Shown here: one piece after another, positions 27,348 to 36,505 of the stretch
Numbering within the stretch: position 1 is the stretch's first letter
Layout of the letters: the number at the start of each line of letters is the position of its first letter
Assembly (NCBI RefSeq): GCF_025963695.1
Contig: NZ_JAOQAH010000098.1
Coordinates: 1-64,000 of the forward strand
Source: Segetibacter sp.
GTDB taxonomy: Bacteria; Bacteroidota; Bacteroidia; Chitinophagales; Chitinophagaceae
DNA length: 64,000 nt
Direction of reading: 5' to 3'
Position numbers and translations under genes: made by a program
Notes under the pieces: generated by a model
Seen by the model: the letters and a program-made list of their open reading frames with translations, nothing else
Database searches by the model: none
What the model was told of the DNA's origin: nothing

Positions 27348-27893
27348 ATGCGTTTAATCATATTTATCACTTTACTGCTTTCGGTTTTTACGCTACAAGC
27401 ACAGCGATTCTTACCAGGAAGTTTTATCGACAACGGTTACAGGGGAAATTTTGCAAATAACATTAACCCGAACGACAGCACAGCTAAAAAGAAATGGTTT
27501 ATTAGCAAGTACAGTGGCATATCAACAAGCTTTACTTTTTTCAAAGGTGGAAATGCTACTGTTGTTTCTGCACCGCTTGGGCTGCAACTTAATCGTAGAC
27601 TAAACAATAATCTTTATGCTTTTGCCGGTGTTTCTGTAGCACCCGCTTATATAAACTTTAACCGGTCTTTCATTAATTCCGATTTTAATAAAGCAAACCC
27701 AAATAATGCCTTTTTAAAATCGGGCAGTTTAGGTATCTATTCAAGAGCCGAACTGGGTTTACAATATGTAAATGATGAGAAGACTTTTTCCATCTCCGGA
27801 AGCATAGGTGTAGAAAGAAATAGTTATCCAATGCCTTTTTACAATCAAACCAATAATACGAGGTCCCACCCGGTTATTTCAGCAAACAGGTAA
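27348..27893 (+). CDS. Exported beta-rich protein, unknown function
   Basis: The 181-residue protein has a clear signal peptide (MRLIIFITLLLSVFTLQAQ). Alternating strands such as LYAFAGVSVAPAYINF and LGIYSRAELGLQYV follow, suggesting a small outer-membrane or periplasmic beta-barrel. No family can be named. It ends 28 bases before the Ldh-type dehydrogenase gene and may share its transcript. Confidence 0.7.
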   Translation: MRLIIFITLLLSVFTLQAQRFLPGSFIDNGYRGNFANNINPNDSTAKKKWFISKYSGISTSFTFFKGGNATVVSAPLGLQLNRRLNNNLYAFAGVSVAPAYINFNRSFINSDFNKANPNNAFLKSGSLGIYSRAELGLQYVNDEKTFSISGSIGVERNSYPMPFYNQTNNTRSHPVISANR

Positions 27894-27921
27894 TCAAGTT
27901 TTTTTAAGGGATTTATCTAAT

Positions 27922-29028
27922 ATGATGAAAGAAGATAGTCATTCGCTTATTTTTTCATTTGCTTCGTTACGTGAATTTACAACTGCAGTTTTCAAACACT
28001 GCAATGTCCCTCATGACGATGCAGTTTTAGCTGCCGATGTTCTCGCTTACAGTGATGAACATGGAATTGACTCTCACGGTATCGCGCGCTTAAAAACTTA
28101 TTACGATCTATTAAAAATAGATCGTATAAACCCAAACCCTGTCATAAGCATAGTGCGGGAAAAAGCAAGTGTCGCTACTATAGATGGCGATAACGGTTTG
28201 GGATTGGTTGTTGGTCCTAAGTGCATGGAGATAGCAATGAAGAAAGCACACGAACACGGGTCAGGATGGATTTCTGTACGCAATACCAATCATTACGGTG
28301 CTGCAGGTTATTATCCTGTAATGGCCTTAAAGCAAGACCTTATTGGTCTTTCTATGACCAATACAACTGCAGGCGTAGCACCTTTTTTGGGTGCTGAAAA
28401 AATGCTTGGAACCAATCCAATTGCAATTGCTTTTCCCGGCTTTAATGAACCCCCTGTTCTTATCGACTTTGCATCCAGCACTGTTTCTTACGGAAAAGTA
28501 GAAATTGCTAACCGGAAAGGAGAGCCTGTTCCTTTAGGTTGGTGCCTTGATAAAAATGGTGAGGCTACTAATAATCCGGCAGACATGATTAATGGTGGAG
28601 CCCTTTTGCCTTTAGGTAGTGATGTAAACGGCAGCGGACATAAAGGTTACTGTCTTGCAAGTATGGTAGATATATTAACAGCAGTTTTAAGCGGTGCTAA
28701 CTGGGGCCCCTTTGCTATTCCGTTTGCCATTCATGTCGCCCCATTAAAGAAACAGGTCGGAAAAGGGATCGGTCACTTTTTTGGCGCATTCGATATAGAT
28801 GGTTTTCGGGATAAAACTGAATTTAAAAAAGAAATTGACGAATGGATACATACTATGCGAAGCACCAGGCCTCAGCCAGGAGCAGAAGCAGTGCTAATAC
28901 CCGGAGACCCCGAAAGAATAGCCTATCAACAAAGAAAGGTAGACGGAATACCTGTTAATAAAGAAGTAGTGAAGTCTTTGCGGATAATAGCGGAAGAGAC
29001 CGGGATTGATTTGAAGGGTGTAGATTGA
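27922..29028 (+). CDS. Ldh-family (malate/L-lactate-type) NAD(P)-dependent oxidoreductase
   Basis: The 368-residue protein belongs to the type-2 malate/L-lactate dehydrogenase family, which also includes ureidoglycolate and sulfolactate dehydrogenases. Landmarks are YSDEHGIDSHGIARLKTYYD with the catalytic histidine, VRNTNHYGAAGYYP, MTNTTAGVAPF, LGTNPIAIAFPG and GHKGYCLASMVDIL. The fold is unrelated to classical lactate dehydrogenases. Substrate cannot be told. It is convergent with the CtBP-like gene. Confidence 0.9.
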   Translation: MMKEDSHSLIFSFASLREFTTAVFKHCNVPHDDAVLAADVLAYSDEHGIDSHGIARLKTYYDLLKIDRINPNPVISIVREKASVATIDGDNGLGLVVGPKCMEIAMKKAHEHGSGWISVRNTNHYGAAGYYPVMALKQDLIGLSMTNTTAGVAPFLGAEKMLGTNPIAIAFPGFNEPPVLIDFASSTVSYGKVEIANRKGEPVPLGWCLDKNGEATNNPADMINGGALLPLGSDVNGSGHKGYCLASMVDILTAVLSGANWGPFAIPFAIHVAPLKKQVGKGIGHFFGAFDIDGFRDKTEFKKEIDEWIHTMRSTRPQPGAEAVLIPGDPERIAYQQRKVDGIPVNKEVVKSLRIIAEETGIDLKGVD

Positions 29029-29044
29029 TGCAGGAGATTAATAG

Positions 29045-29097
29045 CAAACCATAAGAGCTGGTAGTTCGAAGCTTATAGCTCAAAGCTTCTCTCAATT
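29045..29097. repeat. Low-complexity AGCTT-type intergenic repeats
   Basis: The short stretch between the convergent dehydrogenase genes is built of repeated AGCT/AAGCTT-like words (gagctggtag, gaagcttata, gctcaaagct). Similar text appears at 1108-1180 after the cas2 stop and at 27115-27130. It may be a decayed simple repeat; no function is claimed. Confidence 0.4.
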
Positions 29098-30084
29098 TAC
29101 TACATTCCTTATCTCCTCTCCCCTCAATGCCCGTAAACATGCCTGCGCACTTTTAACCCGAATTTCCATTAACCCTTCTTCACTATAAAAAGCTGAATGC
29201 GGATTAATGATTACTTTATGATAGGCAGGATGATTTGGATTTTTCCATGCTTGAATTAATGCATCACCAACCGGTGGTTCCTGTTCCAACACATCAAACG
29301 CTGCTCCTGCAAGACAGCCCCTTTCGATAGCGGCAGGAATAACTGATGTATCTACAACTCCACCCCTGGATGTATTAATAAGATAGGATCCTTTAGGAAG
29401 ATAGTGAAGGGTATTTTCATTTATCAAATAATGAGTCGCCGGGGTTAAAGGACAATGCAGGGTTAACACCTGTACTTGCTCAAGCAGTGATTGTAGAGTT
29501 TGGGCCCGTCCAATTCCTAAAGCTTTGTCAAAACCATCTGGCTTGAAAGGGTCGTAAAAAATTACGTCCATTCCCAGTGCCTTTGCTCGTAGCGCAGTAG
29601 CTGTTCCTATCCTGCCAAGGCCAACAATTCCAATTTTTCGATTTCGTAATCTTGTAAGCGGTCGTACTTGTGTATAACTCCATTCTCCTATGCCGTCTCT
29701 TAACCAAGAGTTTAAAACCGAAATGCCCCGGGTAAGACTAAGCATCATACCGATAGCTGTATCAGCAACATCTTCCGAACCATAATCGGGAATGTTTGCT
29801 ACAGGAATATTTAGAGTTCTTGCATAATTATGATCAACATTGTCGAAACCTACGCCGGCTCTTACAATCAGTTTACACTGTTTAAGCCTGTCTATTGTAA
29901 ATGCGGTTAGAGACAGTGTATGATACATTATTACTGCATCAGCAGTTTCAATTTTACCTTCAAGCAGCCTTTCGTTATTAGCATCTAATGCAATTACGTC
30001 TGCGGTATCACCAAGAATTTCCTTTTCAATAACTAATGAATCATTAATGAAGTCAGCAATGATAACTTTATGTTTTCTATCCAT
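29092..30084 (-). CDS. CtBP-like D-2-hydroxyacid dehydrogenase
   Basis: The 330-residue protein has the D-isomer-specific 2-hydroxyacid dehydrogenase fold. The NAD-binding glycine loop is IGIVGLGRIGTA (about 150-161). Catalytic residues appear as arginine in NTSRGGVVD, glutamate in LEQEPP and histidine in NPHSAFYSEEG. The HSAFYSE ending is typical of the C-terminal-binding-protein branch. In bacteria these act on unknown 2-oxoacids. It is the last of three co-directional genes (nadC, yciH-like, this one) with short gaps. Confidence 0.88.
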   Translation of the reverse strand: MDRKHKVIIADFINDSLVIEKEILGDTADVIALDANNERLLEGKIETADAVIMYHTLSLTAFTIDRLKQCKLIVRAGVGFDNVDHNYARTLNIPVANIPDYGSEDVADTAIGMMLSLTRGISVLNSWLRDGIGEWSYTQVRPLTRLRNRKIGIVGLGRIGTATALRAKALGMDVIFYDPFKPDGFDKALGIGRAQTLQSLLEQVQVLTLHCPLTPATHYLINENTLHYLPKGSYLINTSRGGVVDTSVIPAAIERGCLAGAAFDVLEQEPPVGDALIQAWKNPNHPAYHKVIINPHSAFYSEEGLMEIRVKSAQACLRALRGEEIRNVVN

Positions 30085-30169
30085 TAGTTGCTTTGGTTTT
30101 TAGGGTTAAGATCCTCAATGTAGCGCTTCCTATCCTTACATTGCGGATGATAAAAATTGTGTCATTTTT

Positions 30170-30514
30170 CTATATTTTCTTAGTACTCTTAAACCCATTC
30201 TTAACGAGCCATTGTAACACTTTTTCTCTTTGGTCCCCCTGTATTATTATTTGCATGTCTTTTACGCTTCCTCCTGTACCACAAAAGTTTTTTAAGCTTT
30301 TACCCAACTCTTCAACATCTGCTTCTTTGCCAATAAAGTTGTCAACCAACGTTACTGCTTTGCCAGCTCGTTGCTTTGTATCTAACCTTACCTTCAGTTT
30401 TTGCTGATTTGGGGGCAATGTCTCGTGCACCTCTTGCGGCTCTTCCTCAAACCTAAAATTTGGATCGGTGCTGAAAACAAAGCCGCTCTTGTCCGGTTTA
30501 TTTTTCTTGCTCAT
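30170..30514 (-). CDS. yciH: SUI1/YciH-family translation initiation factor
   Basis: The 114-residue protein has an acidic, disordered N-terminus and an eIF1/SUI1 domain from about residue 38: KLKVRLDTKQRAGKAVTLVD, LGKSLKNFCGTGGSVKD and IIIQGDQREKVLQWLVKNGF. Bacterial YciH binds the ribosome and is thought to affect start-codon selection or initiation under stress. It lies 53 bases downstream of nadC in the same direction. Confidence 0.93.
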   Translation of the reverse strand: MSKKNKPDKSGFVFSTDPNFRFEEEPQEVHETLPPNQQKLKVRLDTKQRAGKAVTLVDNFIGKEADVEELGKSLKNFCGTGGSVKDMQIIIQGDQREKVLQWLVKNGFKSTKKI

Positions 30515-30567
30515 TTTTTATAAAGTGATGGGTAATAGTTAACGGGTGACAGATAATTAAAAAAGAA

Positions 30568-31428
30568 TTACAGTTCAGCTTTTAAACTTAAATCAAGGCT
30601 TTTTGCCTGGTGAATTAATGCTCCTACACTAATATAATCCACTCCTGTTTTTGCATATTCAACTATATTATCCAAATCAATTCCCCCGCTTGCTTCGGTT
30701 TCGAATCTTTTATTAATCAGTTCAACCGCTTCTTTAATTTTCCGCGGTTTAAAATTGTCCAGCATTACCCTGAATATTTTTCCTTCTCCCATTTGAATCA
30801 CTTTTTTTACATCTGCAATACTGCGGGTTTCTACTTCAATCTTTAAACCTGGTTTTTTTGTTCGCACATAGTCTGCGGCTTTATTAATAGCGTTTTCAAT
30901 GCCTCCGGCAAAATCTATATGGTTGTCTTTTAGCATAATCATGTCGTACAAAGCGTAACGATGATTGGTGCCTCCTCCAATTCTTACGGCTTCTTTTTCA
31001 AGTAATCTAAAATTTGGAGTAGTTTTCCTGGTGTCTAAAATTTTTGTGTTATAATCTTTAATAGTATTCGAATATTGATGTGTTAGTGTAGCTATACCGC
31101 TCATACGTTGCATAATGTTTAGCACCAGCCTTTCGCATTTCAGGATTGTATGAACTGATGCTTCTACGGTAAATGCGCGCTCACCAAAAGCCATTGTTTC
31201 TCCATCTTTTTTAAAAGGTATAAAAACGGCTGCTGGTTCTACCATTTTAAATATTGTTTCAGCTACCGATACTCCCGCTAAAATTCCATCTTGTTTTATC
31301 TTTAAAACTGCTTTTCCTCTTTCGTCGGCAGGTATACAACTGAGGGTGGAATGATCGCCATCAGCTATATCTTCATTTAGGGCTTCGCTAATCAAATGCT
31401 CCAGCATTTCATTGTAAGTTTTCATCAA
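30568..31428 (-). CDS. nadC: Nicotinate-nucleotide pyrophosphorylase (carboxylating)
   Basis: NadC converts quinolinate and PRPP to nicotinate mononucleotide in NAD synthesis. The 286-residue protein has the standard length and motifs: EDIADGDHST, AERTILKxxR-like CERLVLNIMQRMSGIATLT, DTRKTTPNFRLLEKEAVRIGG (in two parts), HRYALYDMIMLKDNHI, IEVETRS, and the ending GVDYISVGALIHQAKSLDLS. Tandem methionines at the start leave the start uncertain by one codon. nadA and nadB are not in the window. Confidence 0.96.
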   Translation of the reverse strand: MMKTYNEMLEHLISEALNEDIADGDHSTLSCIPADERGKAVLKIKQDGILAGVSVAETIFKMVEPAAVFIPFKKDGETMAFGERAFTVEASVHTILKCERLVLNIMQRMSGIATLTHQYSNTIKDYNTKILDTRKTTPNFRLLEKEAVRIGGGTNHRYALYDMIMLKDNHIDFAGGIENAINKAADYVRTKKPGLKIEVETRSIADVKKVIQMGEGKIFRVMLDNFKPRKIKEAVELINKRFETEASGGIDLDNIVEYAKTGVDYISVGALIHQAKSLDLSLKAEL

Positions 31429-31558
31429 CCAAAGCTACAACCTGTTGTAACACGAATGGCTGGATTAGGAGAGATAAAAGGTTGCAGGAGCGGGTAACTG
31501 AAGCAGCTGACATTCTGTACCAGGTGGGTCTGGTTTCGAATAACGAATCAAAAAGTAC

Positions 31559-31578
31559 AAGTGAGTGACACAACAATG
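31559..31578 (+). repeat. Dispersed intergenic repeat, copy 8
   Basis: Core AAGTGAGTGACACAACAATG preceded by AAAAAGTAC, identical to copy 13 through the first 17 bases. It lies in the nadC-DUF4783 gap. Confidence 0.8.
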
Positions 31579-31651
31579 CTGAATACAGCTTTTACGATAG
31601 GAACAAAAAAACCTCTAATTAAATCTACTAGACTTGTTTTTAGCTATAAAA

Positions 31652-31677
31652 AAAGCCCCGTTTTATAACGAGGCTTT
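31652..31677 (-). terminator. Terminator of the DUF4783 gene
   Basis: Minus-strand hairpin with stem AAAGCCtCGTT / AACGgGGCTTT, then a T-run into TTTTATAGC, 22 bases after the stop of the gene at 31699. Confidence 0.88.
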
Positions 31678-31698
31678 AAGAGTTGAAAAGGACGGTGG

Positions 31699-32076
31699 TT
31701 AACTAATTCTAACCGTAATGATTTGCGGTTTGCCTTCTTTGGTTCGCATCATAATTGATAGCTTGTACCCCTCACCTGCATTGGTAAGTTTACCGGCAAT
31801 GTACATAGTACCACCCATTTCGCGTTGAGAAGAAAGCTCGAAACCTTTTATGTTATTGTTATCAAAAAAAGATTTTAAAGCAATACCAGCCTGGTTTTTA
31901 CCAATGCTTTTTATTTCTTCTTTATCAGGAAATTTGATGTCTAGAATCTTATCAAAATAGTTTGACACTTCTTCTGCATTTGCTGATTTTAAGGCGTTTA
32001 CAAGGTTACTTCCTTCCTGTGCTTTTGTTGCTATTGAAGCAAAAAACACAATCATTATTATTAATAGCTTTTTCAT
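31699..32076 (-). CDS. DUF4783 exported protein
   Basis: The 125-residue protein has a signal peptide (MKKLLIIMIVFFASIATKAQ) and the DUF4783 domain typical of Bacteroidota: LVNALKSANAEEVSNYFD, IGKNQAGIALKSFFDNNNIK, and a strand-rich end that resembles the NTF2-like cystatin fold. Function unknown. It is divergent from gpmI, with which it shares a 124-base upstream region. Confidence 0.85.
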   Translation of the reverse strand: MKKLLIIMIVFFASIATKAQEGSNLVNALKSANAEEVSNYFDKILDIKFPDKEEIKSIGKNQAGIALKSFFDNNNIKGFELSSQREMGGTMYIAGKLTNAGEGYKLSIMMRTKEGKPQIITVRIS

Positions 32077-32200
32077 ATTTGGGTTTTAAACTCAATTGCT
32101 CACCTATAGGCGAAAAATATGCCAAATTAAAAAATTCTGAAAAGATAATTGCACTTTTGCAACTTTCCTGTAATTATTGAAAAAGCTATAGTTTTATAAA

Positions 32201-33730
32201 ATGGAAAGTAAAAAAGTGATCTTAGTTATAATGGATGGTTGGGGACTTGGAAAAGTGAAGTTGGCCGACGCTATACAAAATGCAAATGTGCCCTTCGTTT
32301 CTTCTTTGTACAATAAATATCCTAATACCACTTTGGTTACATATGGCGAAGATGTAGGCCTACCCGAAGGACAGATGGGAAACAGCGAGGTTGGGCATAT
32401 GAATATAGGTGCAGGTCGCATAGTTTACCAGGAGCTGCAAAGAATAAATGTTGCCATTCGTACCGGCGAGTTTTATACAAATGCCGTTCTGCTTGAAACA
32501 ATAAATTATGCAAAAAACAACGGCAAGCCCTTGCACATCATGGGCCTGGTAAGCGATGGAGGTGTTCATAGTCATATAAATCATTTAAAGGCGATTATTA
32601 CATTATGCAAAAATGAAGGCCTAAACGAGGTATACATACACGCATTTACAGACGGCAGAGATACCGACCCAAAAAGTGGGTTACATTTTATCACCGACCT
32701 TCAACAGCACCTTGATGCCAATGTTGGTAAGATTGCAACTGTTACTGGTCGCTACTACGCGATGGACCGTGATAAGCGCTGGGAACGAATAAAGCAAGCC
32801 TACGATGGCATGGCAAAAGGCCAGGGGCAAACTGCAATATCGGCAACTGCTGCTGTTCGGGCATCATACGACAGGAGCGAGACAGATGAATTTATAAAGC
32901 CTACAGTAATAACAGATGCCGATCAAAAACCTGTAGCTACAATAAGAGACGGAGACGTGCTTCTTTGTTTTAACTATCGCACAGACCGCCCCCGGGAAAT
33001 TTCTGAAGTGCTTACCCAGGAAGACTTTCCGGCTTACGATATGAAGAAGCTGAATGTGCGATACACTACCCTTACAGAATATGATAAGAGTTTTAAAAAC
33101 GTTCATATTGTCTTTCAAACTGATAATTTAAATAATACACTTGGAGAGGTTTTAGCCGCAAATCATAAAACCCAGATACGTATCGCCGAGACAGAAAAAT
33201 ATCCGCACGTTACCTTTTTCTTCAATGGCGGCCGCGAAATTCCTTTTGAAGGCGAGCGCCGTATTCTAATTCCTTCACCAAAAGTAGCTACGTACGATTT
33301 ACAGCCCGAAATGGGCGCAGAAGAAATAACGGATGCTATATTACCTGAGATTGAAAATAAAACGGCCGACTTTATTTGTCTCAATTTTGCCAATGCCGAC
33401 ATGGTTGGCCATACAGGTTTTTTTAGTGCAGTCATAAAATCGATTGAAACGGTTGATAGGTGTATGGAGCGTTTGGTAACTGTAGCTTTAAAAAACGACT
33501 ATACCGTTTTCATTATTGCTGACCACGGCAACGCCGATTTTATGATCAATGAAGATGGAACGCCTAATACTCAACACTCGCTAAACCTTGTGCCTTTTAT
33601 TATAGCAGATAACGATTTCAAAGGTCAGATCCAACATGGCAAGTTGGGAGACTTAGCTCCAACTATTCTTACTATGATGAATGTCCCTATTCCAAAAGAG
33701 ATGTCGGGTCATGTTTTAATTGCTAATTAA
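32201..33730 (+). CDS. gpmI: 2,3-bisphosphoglycerate-independent phosphoglycerate mutase
   Basis: GpmI interconverts 3- and 2-phosphoglycerate with two manganese ions. At 509 residues it has the expected length. D12 (MDGWG) and S62 (MGNSEVGH), the phosphoserine nucleophile, are present, as are TDGRDTDPKSG, FNYRTDRPRE, MVGHTGFFSA and ADHGNADFM for metal and substrate binding. Together with pfkB nearby it supplies glycolytic steps, but the genes are about 1.4 kb apart and separated by other DNA. Confidence 0.98.
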   Translation: MESKKVILVIMDGWGLGKVKLADAIQNANVPFVSSLYNKYPNTTLVTYGEDVGLPEGQMGNSEVGHMNIGAGRIVYQELQRINVAIRTGEFYTNAVLLETINYAKNNGKPLHIMGLVSDGGVHSHINHLKAIITLCKNEGLNEVYIHAFTDGRDTDPKSGLHFITDLQQHLDANVGKIATVTGRYYAMDRDKRWERIKQAYDGMAKGQGQTAISATAAVRASYDRSETDEFIKPTVITDADQKPVATIRDGDVLLCFNYRTDRPREISEVLTQEDFPAYDMKKLNVRYTTLTEYDKSFKNVHIVFQTDNLNNTLGEVLAANHKTQIRIAETEKYPHVTFFFNGGREIPFEGERRILIPSPKVATYDLQPEMGAEEITDAILPEIENKTADFICLNFANADMVGHTGFFSAVIKSIETVDRCMERLVTVALKNDYTVFIIADHGNADFMINEDGTPNTQHSLNLVPFIIADNDFKGQIQHGKLGDLAPTILTMMNVPIPKEMSGHVLIAN

Positions 33731-33878
33731 AAAACTGTAAGAAGTATTTATACTGAAGTACAATCAACTTTTCCGATTATCTATAACGGAGATGGTCGAA
33801 AGTATAATTTAGTTAGCCTGTAGTTCAGTTTTTAAGCATTATAAGGCATTTTGTACTCAGCATAAAATTTCTATTAAG

Positions 33879-33898
33879 CATTGTTGCGTCGCACACTT
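33879..33898 (-). repeat. Dispersed intergenic repeat, copy 9
   Basis: On the minus strand AAGTGTGCGACGCAACAATG, matching the consensus exactly, followed by CTTAATAG. Confidence 0.88.
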
Positions 33899-33985
33899 AT
33901 ACGTTAAGATTAAAATTCAACAGTAGCCTTCTTTTTATAAACCTTCATAATCTTCGGGAGGAACAAATTTTGTAAACGATAGTCT

Positions 33986-35131
33986 GTGAAGCAATACGAT
34001 TATATCATTTCCGGGGCAGGATTAGCGGGTTTAAGCCTTTTAATGCGATTTATAAACAACCCTGCTTTTAATACTAAGAGCATACTGGTTGTTGATAAAG
34101 CCCCAAAAAATGAAAACGATCATACCTGGTGTTTTTGGGAAAGGCAGCCAGGATTATTTGAGCCGCTGGTGCATCATAGATGGCAGCAGGCTCATTTCTT
34201 TTCAAGCCATTTTTCTTCACTTCTCAATCTTGCCCCTTATGAGTATAAAATGATAAGGAGCATAGATCTTTATGATTATGTGCAACTAGAGGCACAGAAG
34301 CATTCTAACATCAGTTTTGTATATGGAAATGTAGAAGCTACAGGAAATGCAGGGAATAAAGGCCTAGTCGTTGTTGATGGAACTCGGTACACTGCTGACT
34401 ATGTATTTAATAGTGTTCTATTTATAAAATCTCAATCGCCAGCCAACGTACATTATTTGCTTCAACACTTTATGGGGTTTTTTATAGAGACAAAAGAAAG
34501 CTTGTTTAATCCCGCGGAAGCGACACTGATGGATTTTAGAGTAGCTCAAAACAATGGGACCACTTTTGCCTACGTTTTGCCTTTTACTTCAACCAAAGCT
34601 TTAGTGGAGTATACCCTGTTCTCAAAGCAATTGCTTACAGATAATGAGTATGCCACTGCCTTAAAAAATTACATCTTCAACATCTTAGGAATAAAGGAGT
34701 ATTCTATGCTCGAGCAAGAGTTCGGAGTTATACCGATGACAAATATGAAGTTTGTAAAGAGAGTGGGTAGGGTAATAAACATTGGTACTGCAGGCGGACA
34801 AACAAAAGGAAGCAGTGGATACACATTTCAGTTCATTCAAAAGCACTCAGACAAGATAGTTGCCGATTTGCTACAGTATGGTTATTTAAAAGAAAACGAG
34901 CCTTTTTTCGATAAACGTTTTAATTTTTACGACAGTACACTCCTTAATATTTTATCAGGAAACAAACTGCCGGGAGACAAGATATTCTCCGACCTTTTCA
35001 ACAAGAACCCGACAGAACGAGTACTGCGATTTTTAGATAATGAAACTACTTTGGAGGATGAAATAAACCTGGTAGCCACGCTGCCACAGGGAGTATTTAT
35101 AAAGGCTGCTTTTCAGGAGATGTTTAAATAA
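33986..35131 (+). CDS. crtY: Lycopene cyclase-family flavoprotein (CrtY-like)
   Basis: The 381-residue protein is an FAD-binding enzyme of the lycopene beta-cyclase family. Key parts are YDYIISGAGLAGLSLLMRF with the GxGxxG loop at 10-15, DHTWCFW, MDFRV, FAYVLPFTSTKALVEYTLFS and INIGTAGGQTKGSSGYTFQF. Lycopene cyclases close the beta-rings of carotenoids in the membrane. The start codon is GTG at 33986; the first in-frame ATG comes after the FAD loop and would destroy it. No other carotenoid gene is in the window. Confidence 0.88.
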   Translation: MKQYDYIISGAGLAGLSLLMRFINNPAFNTKSILVVDKAPKNENDHTWCFWERQPGLFEPLVHHRWQQAHFFSSHFSSLLNLAPYEYKMIRSIDLYDYVQLEAQKHSNISFVYGNVEATGNAGNKGLVVVDGTRYTADYVFNSVLFIKSQSPANVHYLLQHFMGFFIETKESLFNPAEATLMDFRVAQNNGTTFAYVLPFTSTKALVEYTLFSKQLLTDNEYATALKNYIFNILGIKEYSMLEQEFGVIPMTNMKFVKRVGRVINIGTAGGQTKGSSGYTFQFIQKHSDKIVADLLQYGYLKENEPFFDKRFNFYDSTLLNILSGNKLPGDKIFSDLFNKNPTERVLRFLDNETTLEDEINLVATLPQGVFIKAAFQEMFK

Positions 35132-35151
35132 AAACAATAAAATTTACTTGA

Positions 35152-36087
35152 ATGCAAAAGATTGTAACAATTACACTTAATCCGGCGATAGATAAAAGTA
35201 CTACGGTAAATGCCATAGTACCTGACAGAAAACTACGTTGTTCACAACCAGTTTTCGAACCAGGCGGGGGAGGTGTTAATGTATCGAGGGCTATTAAAAA
35301 GCTCGACGGAACATCAACAGCCATCTATATTGCCGGGGGCTATAGCGGAAACCATCTTCAACATCTCCTGGATGAAGAAGGAATTGAATCGGTTGTAGTT
35401 AAATTTAATGGACAGACCCGGGAAAACCTGATAGTTGTAGACGAGTCTTCCAATTCTCAATATCGTTTCGGCATGCCCGGACCATCGCTAAATGAAAATG
35501 ACTGGCAGAAGTGTTTAGATCTGTTAAAGGACAGTACGGGCGTGGAATACATTGTGGCAAGTGGCAGTTTACCTGAAGGTGTTCCCGAAGATTTTTTTGC
35601 ACGGTTAGCTTGTGTTGCTAAAAAAGTGGACGCCAGACTAATCGTTGATACATCTGGTGAACCATTGAGGCATGCAACAAATGAAGGGGTTTTTATGATA
35701 AAGCCAAACCTTGGTGAACTTAGTAACTTATACGGCAAAGATGAATTGCTTGAAGCAGATGTGATTCGGGCAGCCAGGGCAATCATAAACAAAGGAGGAA
35801 GTGAAGTAATGGTGATTTCCATGGGCGCGTCGGGCGCAATGTTAATTACTAAAGATGATGTTATAGAGGTGTCATCTCCCACAGTAAAAAGCAAAAGTAC
35901 AGTGGGTGCGGGCGATAGTATGGTAGCAGGTATGGTGCTCGCTCTTTCCCGAGGTGCTACGTGGTTAGAGGTTTTGCAGTATGGCATCGCTACAGGTACC
36001 GCCACTACCATGAATCCAGGTACAGAACTGTGTAAAAAAGAAGACGTAGAAAGATTATATACTTGTTTAAGAGCAAAAAAGGTTTAA
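35152..36087 (+). CDS. pfkB: 6-phosphofructokinase II / 1-phosphofructokinase family (PfkB)
   Basis: The 311-residue sugar kinase is strikingly like E. coli PfkB: TLNPAID near the N-terminus, KLRCSQPVFEPGGGGVNVSR (about 27-46), YRFGMPGPSLNE, SGSLPEGVP, VDTSGEPL, and the catalytic STVGAGDSMVAGM near 249-261. It most likely phosphorylates fructose 6-phosphate. It begins 20 bases after the lycopene cyclase stop, so the two may be co-transcribed. Confidence 0.92.
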   Translation: MQKIVTITLNPAIDKSTTVNAIVPDRKLRCSQPVFEPGGGGVNVSRAIKKLDGTSTAIYIAGGYSGNHLQHLLDEEGIESVVVKFNGQTRENLIVVDESSNSQYRFGMPGPSLNENDWQKCLDLLKDSTGVEYIVASGSLPEGVPEDFFARLACVAKKVDARLIVDTSGEPLRHATNEGVFMIKPNLGELSNLYGKDELLEADVIRAARAIINKGGSEVMVISMGASGAMLITKDDVIEVSSPTVKSKSTVGAGDSMVAGMVLALSRGATWLEVLQYGIATGTATTMNPGTELCKKEDVERLYTCLRAKKV

Positions 36088-36124
36088 AACGACGGTTACC
36101 TGTAGCTTAAATTATTGGGAATAT

Positions 36125-36406
36125 TTACAACAAATGCTTTTCAATCTGCTGGCCAATAGTATTAATAAGTTCCGGTTCAATATTTTTATCAGCGTTTTTT
36201 AACGAGATTTTCCAAGCTAAACCTTCTTCTTCGTCAGCAGAAGGTGTTACAGTAAATTGGTATTGGTTTCTAATATAAATATCATAATAAAAAACGTTGT
36301 TTTCCTGGCAACAAGGCTTCACCTCAGCAATCTCAGAATCGTCTTTGTGTAAATACTCAACAAAAAAAGGCTGTGTATCCATAGGTAGTAACTTTTGTGT
36401 TAGCAT
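36125..36406 (-). CDS. Small conserved-looking protein, unknown function
   Basis: The 93-residue soluble protein has no signal peptide and no motif I recognise. It is acidic, with aromatic-rich strands (PFFVEYLHKDD, VFYYDIYIRNQYQFTV) and a C-terminal helix. A shorter start at M9 (36382) is possible. It lies convergent with pfkB and downstream of the terminator at 36459-36488, so it probably has its own promoter. Confidence 0.6.
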   Translation of the reverse strand: MLTQKLLPMDTQPFFVEYLHKDDSEIAEVKPCCQENNVFYYDIYIRNQYQFTVTPSADEEEGLAWKISLKNADKNIEPELINTIGQQIEKHLL

Positions 36407-36458
36407 GCTTTCAAAGCCTATGCCATCTGAAAAATATCGTACTGCCTATTAACCTAAT

Positions 36459-36488
36459 AAAAAAAGCCTGTTTTACCAGGCTTTTTTT
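36459..36488 (-). terminator. Bidirectional terminator hairpin
   Basis: AAAAAAAGCCTG and CAGGCTTTTTTT form a 12-bp stem with a 6-base loop and T-runs on both strands. It terminates the cytochrome gene at 36506-36973. Confidence 0.88.
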
Positions 36489-36505
36489 ATGTTTTACAAA
36501 AGTAG

